In this document: piece after piece, positions 7,771 through 15,346 of the stretch
Layout of the letters: the number at the start of each line of letters is the position of its first letter
Numbering within the stretch: the stretch's first letter is position 1
Assembly (NCBI GenBank): GCA_947177885.1
Contig: CAMWWF010000012.1
Location: forward strand, 1-20,121
Source of the DNA: an uncultured Lachnospiraceae bacterium
Lineage (GTDB): Bacteria > Bacillota_A > Clostridia > Lachnospirales > Lachnospiraceae
Length of the DNA: 20,121 nucleotides
Reading direction: 5' to 3'
Notes under the pieces: model-generated
What the model saw: the letters and a program-made list of their open reading frames with translations, nothing else
Databases searched by the model: none
Told to the model about the DNA's origin: nothing
Made by a program: the position numbers and the translations under genes

Positions 7771-8787
7771 TCACAACAATCCCATTGTCCTCAGGATAAA
7801 GACAGCCAGGAAGGTGGTGAAGATGGATGCGATGGAGGTCCATACCACCAGCTGGCCGGCGAGGACGCCGTCGTTGTCCATCTCCTGAGCCATAATGGCG
7901 CTGGATACGGCCACGGGGGAGCCGAACAGGGCGATCAGCGCAGGGTAAACGGTGGCGTCAAAGCAGATAAGACCGGTATATCTGGAGAGGATCACAGAAA
8001 GTCCGATGACTGCCAGGGGAACTGCCACAACGCGTGCGGCGGTTCCGATGAGGATCTCCTTCAGCATTCCCTTCACCGCGGCGAAATCAAACAGCCCGCC
8101 CAGGATCACCAGTGCCAGAGGGGAACTGATCCGGGACAGATTGCTGACCGCGTCATAGAAGAATTTCATACTGCCCGACAGAGAGAACACAAGGCTTCCG
8201 TCCGCGTTTACAGGGATAAAGGAGCGGATGCCCAGTACGGTCAGACCGCACACCACACCGATGATCAGGGGGTTTTTGGCAATTTTTATCAGAACATCCT
8301 TTAGATTGGCCTTATGGCCGTCCTCGCTGTCCAGAAACATGGTCAGTGCGAGGACGGCGAGAATGTTAAAAGTGGGAATGGAGAAAGCGCTCAGGACGGC
8401 GGCGATCCCCTTTCCCTCCGCACCTCCCAGGGATTCCGCAAGGGGCAGTCCGATAATGGCAAAGTTGGAACGGAACACGCATTGCAGGATGACGCCTTTC
8501 TGTTTATTGTCGGGAACGGTCAGCTTCACCAGAATAAGCCCGATGAAAAAGGCGGCAAAGATGGCGATTTCGGAGTAGATCACCACGGACCAGTTGATGT
8601 CGGTGAAGGACTCGATGTTGTATACATTGACGAACAGCATACAGGGTAGACATACGCGGAAGATCAGCCGGTTACCCTTTTTAAACCAGTCTTCGTCCAG
8701 GAATTTTTTCTGTTTCAGCAGATAGCCGAACAGAATCAGTAATATGATGGGCAGTATGGCATTTAACGCAAATAAAAGTGTATCCAT
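7771..8787 (-). CDS. AEC-family (auxin efflux carrier type) permease
   Basis: A 338-residue integral membrane protein with about ten hydrophobic segments. It begins with LLFALNAILPIILLILFGYLLKQ and contains the RSNFAIIGLPL and ALFGSPVAVSSAIMAQE stretches typical of AEC permeases. The family moves organic acids such as malonate, malate or other small carboxylates; a substrate cannot be assigned here. The preferred start is at 8787, preceded by GGGAGGA; a longer frame reaching 8835 runs through a hairpin and lacks a ribosome site. It follows the GH28 gene by 61 bp on the same strand with no terminator between them, so co-transcription is likely. A role in carrying uronate-derived acids is a guess from that context. 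Confidence 0.9.
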   Translation of the reverse strand: MDTLLFALNAILPIILLILFGYLLKQKKFLDEDWFKKGNRLIFRVCLPCMLFVNVYNIESFTDINWSVVIYSEIAIFAAFFIGLILVKLTVPDNKQKGVILQCVFRSNFAIIGLPLAESLGGAEGKGIAAVLSAFSIPTFNILAVLALTMFLDSEDGHKANLKDVLIKIAKNPLIIGVVCGLTVLGIRSFIPVNADGSLVFSLSGSMKFFYDAVSNLSRISSPLALVILGGLFDFAAVKGMLKEILIGTAARVVAVPLAVIGLSVILSRYTGLICFDATVYPALIALFGSPVAVSSAIMAQEMDNDGVLAGQLVVWTSIASIFTTFLAVFILRTMGLL

Positions 8788-8801
8788 TTTTCCTCCCGTT
8801 C

Positions 8802-8817
8802 TGCCGCATAAGCGGCA
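8802..8817 (-). other. Hairpin in the GH28-AEC spacer
   Basis: TGCCGC / GCGGCA form a perfect 6-bp stem with a 4-nt ATAA loop. Read on the minus strand it lies 4 bp before the GGGAGGA ribosome site of the AEC gene and is not followed by a T-run, so it is not a terminator for GH28. It could influence translation or mRNA decay. On the plus strand a T-rich stretch does follow, which would stop antisense transcription, but no plus-strand gene reads into it. Confidence 0.5.
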
Positions 8818-8848
8818 TTTATATTTTGAATACATTTGGACGTACCAT

Positions 8849-10393
8849 TCAGTCCGTTTCCCGTACCTCTGTCACATTCTTTAAAATAAATTTCCGGTCC
8901 GGTTCCCCTTGAAAGTGTACATGATCCAATTCCAATAATGTCACATTCTCACAGACAAAGCCCGTATGCAGGAATTCCTCTTTCCAGGCGGTCATGGCCA
9001 TCTCGCCGGGAGAGGCATCGGGCCTGTAGGAGACGGAAATGTTTTTCAAAGTTACTTTTTCCAGCATGGATTCCGGCAGTCCCAGAAAGAATCCCACGCC
9101 GTAGGACACATTTTCGCAGATAATATCCTCAAAGGCAAATTCCCTGAATACAGGGGTCAGGTCTGTGACTTCCCGGTATTCCCGGACAAAGCGTTCGTCA
9201 TACTCATCATTGCCGGCTTTGTAGAAAGCATTGATGACAAAAGGGGCTTTCACGTCATCCATCCGGATGTTCCGAAAGGTGATATCCTGTATCACCGCCA
9301 GATTTCCCCGGCCCCGCTGGCTTTTGATCCTGAGTCCTCTGTCCGTCTGACGGAAGATGCAGTTCGTCACCAGTACTTCCCGGATGCCGCCGCTGTTCTC
9401 ACTTCCCAGAGTGACGCCTCCGTGTCCGTATTCCATGAGGCAGTTGCGGATCATGATACAGGAGGAAGGGGTGTGATATTTGCGTGCAAAGTCGATCTTG
9501 CCGGACTTGATGGCGATGCAGTCGTCTCCCACGCTGATCCGCACCCCCACAATATCCACGTCATGGCAGGATTCCGGATCTATGCCGTCTGTGGTGGGAG
9601 AATCGGCGGGATTGATCAGATTCATGTTGATGTATTTCAAATGTCTGGAATAAAAGGGATGCTGGTTCCAGGAAGGTGTATTGCAGACAGTGATGCCTTC
9701 CAATGTCACAAACTCACAGGTGTGCAGGAAAATCCCCTTGGGCCGTCTGGCGATCCGCTTTGTCCGGTGGTCGATCCACCAGTCTCCCGCCTGCGCGTTA
9801 CAGTCGATAATGCCCTCCCCGTAGATACAGACATGTCTGACGCCGATGCCGGTGAGGATGCTGGCAAAGGAATCGTCCGCACAGCCCTCCCAGGTTCCCA
9901 GAGGAATGCCATTTGTCTCTTCGTCCGCCTTTAAGACAGGGAAAATGGTGCGGTCCGTCTCGCCTACCAGCCGGGAACCCTTCGCAAGATGCAGGATCAG
10001 GTTGTCGCGCAGAAACAGGGAAGTCACCTTATAAACACCGCGAATGGTCAGAAATTCATCGTCGGCAAGGCTGTCGATGGCCTGCTGCAGACCGGCGGTG
10101 TCATTCTCTGCGCCGCCTTCCCTGGAGGAGTGGTAAATGACTTCCCGGCGGTTCTTGGTGCGGAAGGAGAACTGATAATCCTTTGCCGTGTCCTGCGCCG
10201 CGAGCCGGAGTTCATAGCTGTGATTGGGTTCCAGCCCATGCAGGGAAAAGGAATTTTGCTCCCGCATCCCCAGGGAATCCCCGTTCAGAAACACTTCGAA
10301 AGGTTCCGTATTATAACAATCATGGTTTTCCAGCTCCACCGATATGGAGGTGGGGGTGATCAGATTTATATGTATTTTTGAAACATCAGGCAT
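8849..10393 (-). CDS. Glycoside hydrolase family 28 (polygalacturonase-type), cytosolic
   Basis: A 514-residue protein with an N-terminal fibronectin III-like domain (about residues 5-80) followed by a right-handed beta-helix GH28 domain. The GH28 motifs are in order: TTDGID (D269; the usual N of NTD is T here), GDDCIAIKSG (D290, D291), GHGG (H324) and RIK (R355-K357). The three Asp residues are the expected inverting catalytic set. The family hydrolyses alpha-1,4-galacturonan and related pectic linkages. The architecture resembles bacterial exo-acting members, though endo or rhamnogalacturonan activity cannot be excluded. There is no signal peptide, so the enzyme should act on imported oligosaccharides. 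The start at 10393 has GGAGG nine bases upstream. A sigma-A-type promoter lies at 10477-10505. It shares the locus with a YesMN-type regulator pair, a sugar ABC importer and a GH95 enzyme. Confidence 0.93.
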   Translation of the reverse strand: MPDVSKIHINLITPTSISVELENHDCYNTEPFEVFLNGDSLGMREQNSFSLHGLEPNHSYELRLAAQDTAKDYQFSFRTKNRREVIYHSSREGGAENDTAGLQQAIDSLADDEFLTIRGVYKVTSLFLRDNLILHLAKGSRLVGETDRTIFPVLKADEETNGIPLGTWEGCADDSFASILTGIGVRHVCIYGEGIIDCNAQAGDWWIDHRTKRIARRPKGIFLHTCEFVTLEGITVCNTPSWNQHPFYSRHLKYINMNLINPADSPTTDGIDPESCHDVDIVGVRISVGDDCIAIKSGKIDFARKYHTPSSCIMIRNCLMEYGHGGVTLGSENSGGIREVLVTNCIFRQTDRGLRIKSQRGRGNLAVIQDITFRNIRMDDVKAPFVINAFYKAGNDEYDERFVREYREVTDLTPVFREFAFEDIICENVSYGVGFFLGLPESMLEKVTLKNISVSYRPDASPGEMAMTAWKEEFLHTGFVCENVTLLELDHVHFQGEPDRKFILKNVTEVRETD

Positions 10394-10476
10394 TTTACAA
10401 AACCTCCGGTTGCAGGGCCGATACCCGTATGTGATCCTGCAGAGGGAAACAGGTTCACAGGAACAATTACCTTTTC

Positions 10477-10505
10477 ATTATATTTCATCCTGCAGGTCAG
10501 GACAA
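10477..10505 (-). promoter_or_regulatory. Sigma-A-type promoter for the GH28-AEC unit
   Basis: On the minus strand, TTGTCC (-35, 10505-10500) and a perfect TATAAT (-10, 10482-10477) are separated by 17 bp. The spacer contains the palindrome CCTGCAGG, and CATCCTGCAG here is repeated as GATCCTGCAG near 10432-10441, so an operator may overlap. It lies downstream of the regulator's terminator, making GH28-AEC a separate unit. Confidence 0.7.
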
Positions 10506-10516
10506 GGCTTTGTTAT

Positions 10517-10564
10517 AAAAAAGTACCTGTATCGTTACAGTTCAGCCTTCTGCTGAACTGTAAC
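10517..10564 (-). terminator. Intrinsic terminator of the response-regulator gene
   Basis: A 13-bp perfect stem, GTTACAGTTCAGC (10534-10546) / GCTGAACTGTAAC (10552-10564), with a 5-nt loop begins seven bases past the regulator stop on the minus strand. A run of six T (minus strand, 10522-10517) follows 11 bases after the stem. A competing smaller hairpin, CTGTA-4-TACAG (10527-10540), ends four bases before the T-run. Confidence 0.75.
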
Positions 10565-10570
10565 CCTGTA

Positions 10571-12085
10571 TCACAGCGTTCCGATCTTCTTGTCCCGTCT
10601 GTAATTGATGGGAGAGGTGTCAAAGTATCTCTTGAAGGAGCGGTTGAAATAAGTCTGGCTGGAAAATCCTATTTTGTCCACGATATCCTTGATCTTCATG
10701 TCCGTATGTTCCAGCAGGCTGGCAGCATACTTTAGTCTGGCATCCGTCAGATAATCGTTGAAGTAGTAGCCCGTCTGCTGGCGAAACACGGTTCCGAGAT
10801 AGGACGGCGTTACATTCAGCTTGGCGGCCAGTGTTTTTAAGGAGATATCCTTGTCGGAAAATTCATGTATGGTTTTTAAGACGGCATCCACCATGGGATA
10901 CATGGATTGCTGCATTCTGGAGAGCAGAGGGTCGCTGTCCTTTAAAAACTTCATAGTGAATTTCTTATAGACTGCCAGTATGGTTCCTTCTTCGGCGGGA
11001 AGTTCTTCCGGAAGGGGTATGCAGGAAAGAGACTCTGCCAGTTCCTGATTTTTGTCCCAAAGTTCATACTCGTTTTTGCAGATCGTGGAAATTCTCGCTG
11101 ACAGAAGATGATAGCAGCAGAATGTGGGGGCATATTGGCGGAACAATCGGTCAAGTTCCTCGTCTTCCCTGGTTCTGTCGTAGGTTTCCAGAGATTTTAC
11201 GGCATCTTCTGCCAGACCTGATATGACCGGGTAGAAGACAAAGGGCAGCCGTGAATACTCCAGAAAGGCCAGACTGTCCGCCTGGTGGTAACTCTGATAG
11301 ACCTGGCTGTAGTCCCGGACGGCAGTGCCGGCACTGGCAAAGATCCGGATGCCGTTGGCAGCTGCCGATTTCAGGACAAGTGTCAGGAAGGTCTTGATAT
11401 CGGCTTCATCCCTGGAAATGGGGGATAATACGCCCACCAGCCGCAGGGGAGTCTCGAAGAAGAAATTACCGGTGTAGTGGCCTGGAAGATATTGGAGCAG
11501 AAGATCGAAAAAGTGAGACATCATGATCTCTTCTCCCCTGGGACAGGAAAAAACGACCACAGTGAAACAGGGAGCGTTCAGATTGATGCCCAGAAGTTCC
11601 GCCCTTGTGGATAACTCACCATTGCTGAGGAGATTTTTCAGCCATTGTTCGGTAAAGGCGTTCCGAAAGGTCATCATGGAACGGCCATAAGTGCTGTTGA
11701 GCTGCTCGCGTTCCTGGATATGGCTGATGATCTGACTGATGGTATCGGAGAGCTCATCAGGATCCAATGGCTTGAGCAGATAGTTTTCGGCGCCGTAACG
11801 AAGCGCCGTTCTGGCATACTCAAAATTGTCGTAGGCGCTGAGAACGATGCAGAAGACGGAAGGCTTGGCTGCCTTGATCTTCTGTATCAGCTGCAGGCCG
11901 CTCATGGCGGGCATGGAGACATCCGTGATAACGATGCTTACGGGATGTTCCAGACAATAATCCAGAGCGGCATGGGGATCTGTGGTTGCAAATCCCACTT
12001 CTATATGGAATCCGATCCATTCAATTGCCTTTGCCAGACCATCCACGATCAATGGTTCATCATCTACAATCACTGCCTGGTACAT
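10571..12085 (-). CDS. Response regulator with AraC-type DNA-binding domain (YesN type)
   Basis: A 504-residue protein with an N-terminal CheY-like receiver domain and a C-terminal AraC/XylS double helix-turn-helix. Receiver residues are D8/D9 (acidic pocket), D55 in ITDVSMP (phosphorylation site), S83 in LSAYD and K105 in LLKP. The last 100 residues read LNVTPSYLGTVFRQQTG, then IKDIVDKIGFSSQTYFNRSF, the two helix-turn-helix units. The middle 280 residues are a linker region typical of this class. YesN-type regulators pair with YesM-type kinases and usually activate adjacent carbohydrate import and hydrolase genes. The start at 12085 is chosen because GGAGG lies eight bases upstream; the in-frame ATG at 12157 has no ribosome site. 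The kinase gene ends 113 bp upstream on the same strand, so the pair is probably one operon. Confidence 0.93.
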   Translation of the reverse strand: MYQAVIVDDEPLIVDGLAKAIEWIGFHIEVGFATTDPHAALDYCLEHPVSIVITDVSMPAMSGLQLIQKIKAAKPSVFCIVLSAYDNFEYARTALRYGAENYLLKPLDPDELSDTISQIISHIQEREQLNSTYGRSMMTFRNAFTEQWLKNLLSNGELSTRAELLGINLNAPCFTVVVFSCPRGEEIMMSHFFDLLLQYLPGHYTGNFFFETPLRLVGVLSPISRDEADIKTFLTLVLKSAAANGIRIFASAGTAVRDYSQVYQSYHQADSLAFLEYSRLPFVFYPVISGLAEDAVKSLETYDRTREDEELDRLFRQYAPTFCCYHLLSARISTICKNEYELWDKNQELAESLSCIPLPEELPAEEGTILAVYKKFTMKFLKDSDPLLSRMQQSMYPMVDAVLKTIHEFSDKDISLKTLAAKLNVTPSYLGTVFRQQTGYYFNDYLTDARLKYAASLLEHTDMKIKDIVDKIGFSSQTYFNRSFKRYFDTSPINYRRDKKIGTL

Positions 12086-12198
12086 AAAATTTTCCTCCTT
12101 GCTTGTCTGTATCGTATAGCGGTTTATAATATATCGGTCTGCATTCTGCCGGACCACAGGAAAACCGGTCGGGAAGGATCATCTGCCCGCAGAAAACA

Positions 12199-13956
12199 TC
12201 AGGTGAAAGACATCTTCAGGTGTTCTGTCGTCATGGCCGGAAAGTAGAGTTCTATCTGAAACTGCATGCCGTTTTTCCCGGAGCTGATATGCATGCGGCA
12301 ATCTTCCTGAAAGACAATGCGCATGCGGCTGTTCACATTGGTCAGTGCAAAGCCCACCGTATCTTCCCGGGCATGGAGATTGGATCTGAGCTTTTCCTCC
12401 AACATTTGTATGCGCTCTTCAGAGATGGGATGTCCGTTGTTTCCCAGGGTCAGATGAATATATGGTTTCTCCCGGCAGTGAGTGGACTCTATGGAGAGAA
12501 AGAACAGATTGTCCTGGCGCTCCGCCACGATGCCGTGGACAAAATAGTTCTCGATCAGGGGCTGCAGGGTGTTTTTGGGCAGGGCAAAACGGGATATACG
12601 CTCATCCATATCAAACTCATACTCAAAATTCTGAAAGCGGTACTGATAGAGTATCATGAGATTTTCGCACAGTTCCACTTCCTCCTCCAGGGTGACGAAC
12701 ATGCTGGAATTGATCTGGCTTCTGTAGATCTTTGACAGCAGCAGGATCATCTGAGCGGCATCCGTCTGCCTTTGGCTGAGGACCTGGGTGCGGATGATCT
12801 CCAGAGTGTTGTAGAGAAAATGGGGATTGATACTGGTCTGCAGGGCGTAAAGTTCGCTTTTCTTCTGCTGCAGTTCATAGACGTAGGAACGCTCCACATT
12901 GCGCTGCAGCTCTTCGCACATGGCATTAAAACCGTCAATGATCTGGGTGAATTCGTTGCGCCCGGAGGACTTCGCCATGCGGTAAGTGAGGTCATCGAGG
13001 GAGAAGTGTTTCATTCCGTCCAGGATCCCGTATATATTGCGTTGGGACAGATAATAGGTGATGAAATACAGGGTAAAGGAAAACAAGGTTACCAACAGGG
13101 CGATGAGCAGGCTCAAATAAGTGATGGAACCTCTGGGGACAGAGTATCTGGCCGTGTGGTAAGTTACAGAAAATCCGTATTGCCTGTTGTACAGGGTGCT
13201 GGTATAACAGTTTTCCAAATCCAGGGTGGGGTTGGAGTGGAAGAAAAGATTCCCGGCATCGTCTTTGATGAGGAAAGCGCTTTGATCTCCCAGATCGAAA
13301 TTGGTCAGTATATCCGTGTATTCTGATGTGGAATACAGGGGGATCAGATAGCCGAGCGGGGTGGTGGGACTGCGGTAGAGCGTGGCGGTCATGCCATAGA
13401 AGCTGCTGTGTCTGCTGCCTTCACTGTCGCAGGCGGTCAGCAGCCTGCTGACCGTGTCCAGATCCAGAAGGCTGCCGGAAAAGGGAGAGGGAGCCTGGAT
13501 GTCGGGGATGACATCCGCATGGAAAAGATAGGATCGGGAGTCTGTATAATAATAGAGCTGCTGCCTGTCCGGAGAGAAAACCAGAAAGCCGCGCAGGTAT
13601 CTGTCGTCCCGGCAGAGATCCGCGAACATGCGGATACAATAGTTTCGGGTAAAAGCAGAAACCTCTTCGTATGAGGGTGCATCCAGCAGATCACAGAGGA
13701 GAGGATTACACTGACCGTCCGACAGGAATTTGCCGGCCAGAATGCTGAAATCTTCCACACGGTTGACAAAGGCTTCCGACAGATTGACTGCCGCAAGGTC
13801 GTAGGATTTCAGGTATTGGGTTTTCTCATACTGACGGGACAGATGGCCGATGATAATGCTGGAAATGATGGAAAAGGTGCCTAGCAGAGCAGTGCAGATG
13901 AGCAGCATTCTGGTGAAAAATCCATAACCATTTCCGGTATATCTTTCGTACTTCAT
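12199..13956 (-). CDS. Sensor histidine kinase (YesM type)
   Basis: A 585-residue membrane kinase. Transmembrane helix 1 lies at about residues 16-37, an extracellular Cache-like sensor at about 40-275, transmembrane helix 2 at about 278-303, then a HAMP linker. The His_kinase domain carries H379 in TSINPHFLYNTLE, the phosphoacceptor. The HATPase domain shows an N box, LQPLIENYFVHG (N470). The glycine-rich boxes are unusual: GNNGHP replaces the usual DNGxG, and GFALTN replaces GxGLxN. The kinase should phosphorylate the adjacent AraC-type regulator in response to an external ligand, probably a sugar bound directly or through the solute-binding protein. The start has GGAGG seven bases upstream. 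A candidate extended -10 promoter and an inverted repeat lie about 50 bp upstream. Confidence 0.92.
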   Translation of the reverse strand: MKYERYTGNGYGFFTRMLLICTALLGTFSIISSIIIGHLSRQYEKTQYLKSYDLAAVNLSEAFVNRVEDFSILAGKFLSDGQCNPLLCDLLDAPSYEEVSAFTRNYCIRMFADLCRDDRYLRGFLVFSPDRQQLYYYTDSRSYLFHADVIPDIQAPSPFSGSLLDLDTVSRLLTACDSEGSRHSSFYGMTATLYRSPTTPLGYLIPLYSTSEYTDILTNFDLGDQSAFLIKDDAGNLFFHSNPTLDLENCYTSTLYNRQYGFSVTYHTARYSVPRGSITYLSLLIALLVTLFSFTLYFITYYLSQRNIYGILDGMKHFSLDDLTYRMAKSSGRNEFTQIIDGFNAMCEELQRNVERSYVYELQQKKSELYALQTSINPHFLYNTLEIIRTQVLSQRQTDAAQMILLLSKIYRSQINSSMFVTLEEEVELCENLMILYQYRFQNFEYEFDMDERISRFALPKNTLQPLIENYFVHGIVAERQDNLFFLSIESTHCREKPYIHLTLGNNGHPISEERIQMLEEKLRSNLHAREDTVGFALTNVNSRMRIVFQEDCRMHISSGKNGMQFQIELYFPAMTTEHLKMSFT

Positions 13957-14001
13957 AAGAAATCCTCCATGTCCTCTGGCGAAAACCGGACGACGTTGTC
14001 T

Positions 14002-14018
14002 GTTACCTGTATTGTAAC
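14002..14018 (-). promoter_or_regulatory. Candidate operator overlapping the kinase promoter
   Basis: GTTAC (14002-14006) and GTAAC (14014-14018) form an inverted repeat around CTGTATT. On the minus strand it contains TGTTACAAT, an extended -10 element at a plausible distance from the kinase start; the -35 is poor. A related CTGTATYGTWA sequence occurs at 12107 and 10527. Confidence 0.35.
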
Positions 14019-14093
14019 ATGGAGCCCGAAAAACAGGAAAGTAATAAAAATCTGGAATATTTGCACTTTTTAAAAGAGAAACGTTTTGGAGTC

Positions 14094-14122
14094 TTGCACC
14101 CTGTGGATATATGTCATATAAT
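14094..14122 (+). promoter_or_regulatory. Sigma-A-type promoter of the sugar ABC transporter operon
   Basis: TTGCAC (14094-14099) and a perfect TATAAT (14117-14122) are separated by 17 bp, in AT-rich surroundings that could add an UP element. Transcription would start near 14129, leaving a leader of about 180 nt before the first permease. Confidence 0.75.
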
Positions 14123-14306
14123 TAAAAATTTCACACCTATAAAACTGTATAAATTACACAAATTGTATCCTGCACATACCGAAGAAAATTGTTAAAATGT
14201 ACAAGTTTTAGAAATTTGTTCAATTTACCTTGGATAAAATGACAGATACAATAGGTGATGTAAACGTTCCATGTGTGAACTGACAAAATAAGTGGGGTGA
14301 AAAGGT

Positions 14307-15242
14307 ATGCAGAAAACGAAAGCTCTGAAGAAGAAATCGCCGCGTGACAAAGCAGGGTTCAGGCTGTTTCTTCTGTCACTGCCATTCCTGATAGGGATCC
14401 TGATCTTCTCCTATCTGCCTTTGGCGGGGTGGTCCTATTCTTTTTTCAACTATAAACCCGGTAAAGCATTATTTGACTGTGAGTTTGTGGGATTCAAATG
14501 GTTTGCAGCACCATTCAACAATCCGGTGCTCAGAGACCAGTTTGTGCGGGTGATGAAAAATACGCTGGGTATCAATCTGCTGTACATGGCGACTATGATC
14601 CTTCCTATGATCTTTGCAATGTTCCTGATGGAGATCCGATGGAAAGGGTATCGTAAGCTTGTGCAGACACTGACCACCATTCCCAATTTCATCAGCTGGG
14701 TTCTGGTGTACGCGGCATTCTTTGCTCTGTTTTCCACGGAAGGTCTGCTGAACAATATTCTGGTGGGGGCAGGGGTACTGGCCACGCCGGTTAATTTCCT
14801 GACTACCACGGGACATATGTGGTTGAAGATGCTGGGATATCATCTGTGGAAGGGGCTTGGGTGGGGAGCTATTGTCTATATTTCCGCCATTACTTCCATT
14901 GACACCGAGATCTATGAAGCTGCCAATATTGACGGGGCCGGAAGGTTCCAGAAGATGTGGCATATCACCACGCCGCATCTGATTCCCACTTTTTTTGTTA
15001 TGTTTGTCCTGCAGATCGGCAATATTATCAATAACGGAATTGACCAGTACCTGGTGTTCTCCAACGCATTGACGCAGGATTATATCGAAGTGCTGGATCT
15101 GTATGTATATCGATACGGTCTGCAGCAGGGGAATATATCCTATGCGACTGCGGTGGGCATGTGGAAGTCCCTGATCAGTGTGCTGCTGGTATTTGTGGCG
15201 AATACCCTGTCCAAAAAGATCAGAGGTTCATCCATATTCTAA
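14307..15242 (+). CDS. Sugar ABC transporter permease, LplB/YteP type
   Basis: A 311-residue inner-membrane permease with six predicted membrane spans and a basic N-terminal tail (KTKALKKKSPRDK). The cytoplasmic coupling loop is the EAA motif, EAANIDGAGRFQKMWHIT, which docks on the ATPase. This places it in the CUT1 family of oligosaccharide importers; the closest known type is the LplB/YteP group that pairs with large solute-binding proteins. In Bacillus, YteP-YtcP-YtcQ is linked to rhamnogalacturonan oligosaccharide use, which fits the GH28 and GH95 neighbours. It is the first gene of the operon, with a GTGGGGTG ribosome site. No ATPase gene is present in the window. Substrate is inferred. 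Confidence 0.92.
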   Translation: MQKTKALKKKSPRDKAGFRLFLLSLPFLIGILIFSYLPLAGWSYSFFNYKPGKALFDCEFVGFKWFAAPFNNPVLRDQFVRVMKNTLGINLLYMATMILPMIFAMFLMEIRWKGYRKLVQTLTTIPNFISWVLVYAAFFALFSTEGLLNNILVGAGVLATPVNFLTTTGHMWLKMLGYHLWKGLGWGAIVYISAITSIDTEIYEAANIDGAGRFQKMWHITTPHLIPTFFVMFVLQIGNIINNGIDQYLVFSNALTQDYIEVLDLYVYRYGLQQGNISYATAVGMWKSLISVLLVFVANTLSKKIRGSSIF

Positions 15243-15284
15243 AAAAGACCGGCTGAGAAATAGCATTCACAAATATTGATAACG

Positions 15285-15325
15285 GCATGTTTCCGGACAA
15301 CTCCGTGTGCCGGCGGAAAACATGC
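15285..15325 (+). other. Stem-loop between the two permease genes
   Basis: GCATGTTTCCG (15285-15295) pairs with CGGAAAACATGC (15314-15325), an 11-bp stem with a single bulged A and an 18-nt loop. It ends 11 bases before the AGGAGG ribosome site of the next gene and lacks a T-run. It is probably an mRNA stability, processing or translation-tuning element. Confidence 0.6.
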
Positions 15326-15346
15326 GGAACTCTGATAGGAGGTATC

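Larger units (their letters stand above)
13957..14306. promoter_or_regulatory. Divergent regulatory region between the kinase and the ABC operon
   Basis: A 350-bp stretch without a gene, clearly AT-rich from about 14030 to 14260. It holds the plus-strand promoter at 14094-14122, a possible minus-strand extended -10 at 14011-14016, the inverted repeat at 14002-14018, and a roughly 180-nt leader for the ABC operon. The half-site TGTAAACG at 14259-14266 resembles one arm of a catabolite (cre) or LacI-type operator, but the other arm does not match. Confidence 0.7.

Noticed and set aside
8966..9934. 322-codon plus-strand open frame opposite the GH28 gene
   Set aside because: The GH28 frame carries all family motifs; the antisense product is compositionally odd and unrecognisable.
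14259..14272. Possible catabolite-repression (cre) site TGTAAACGTTCCAT
   Set aside because: Only the left arm matches the consensus; the right arm fails at the last three positions.
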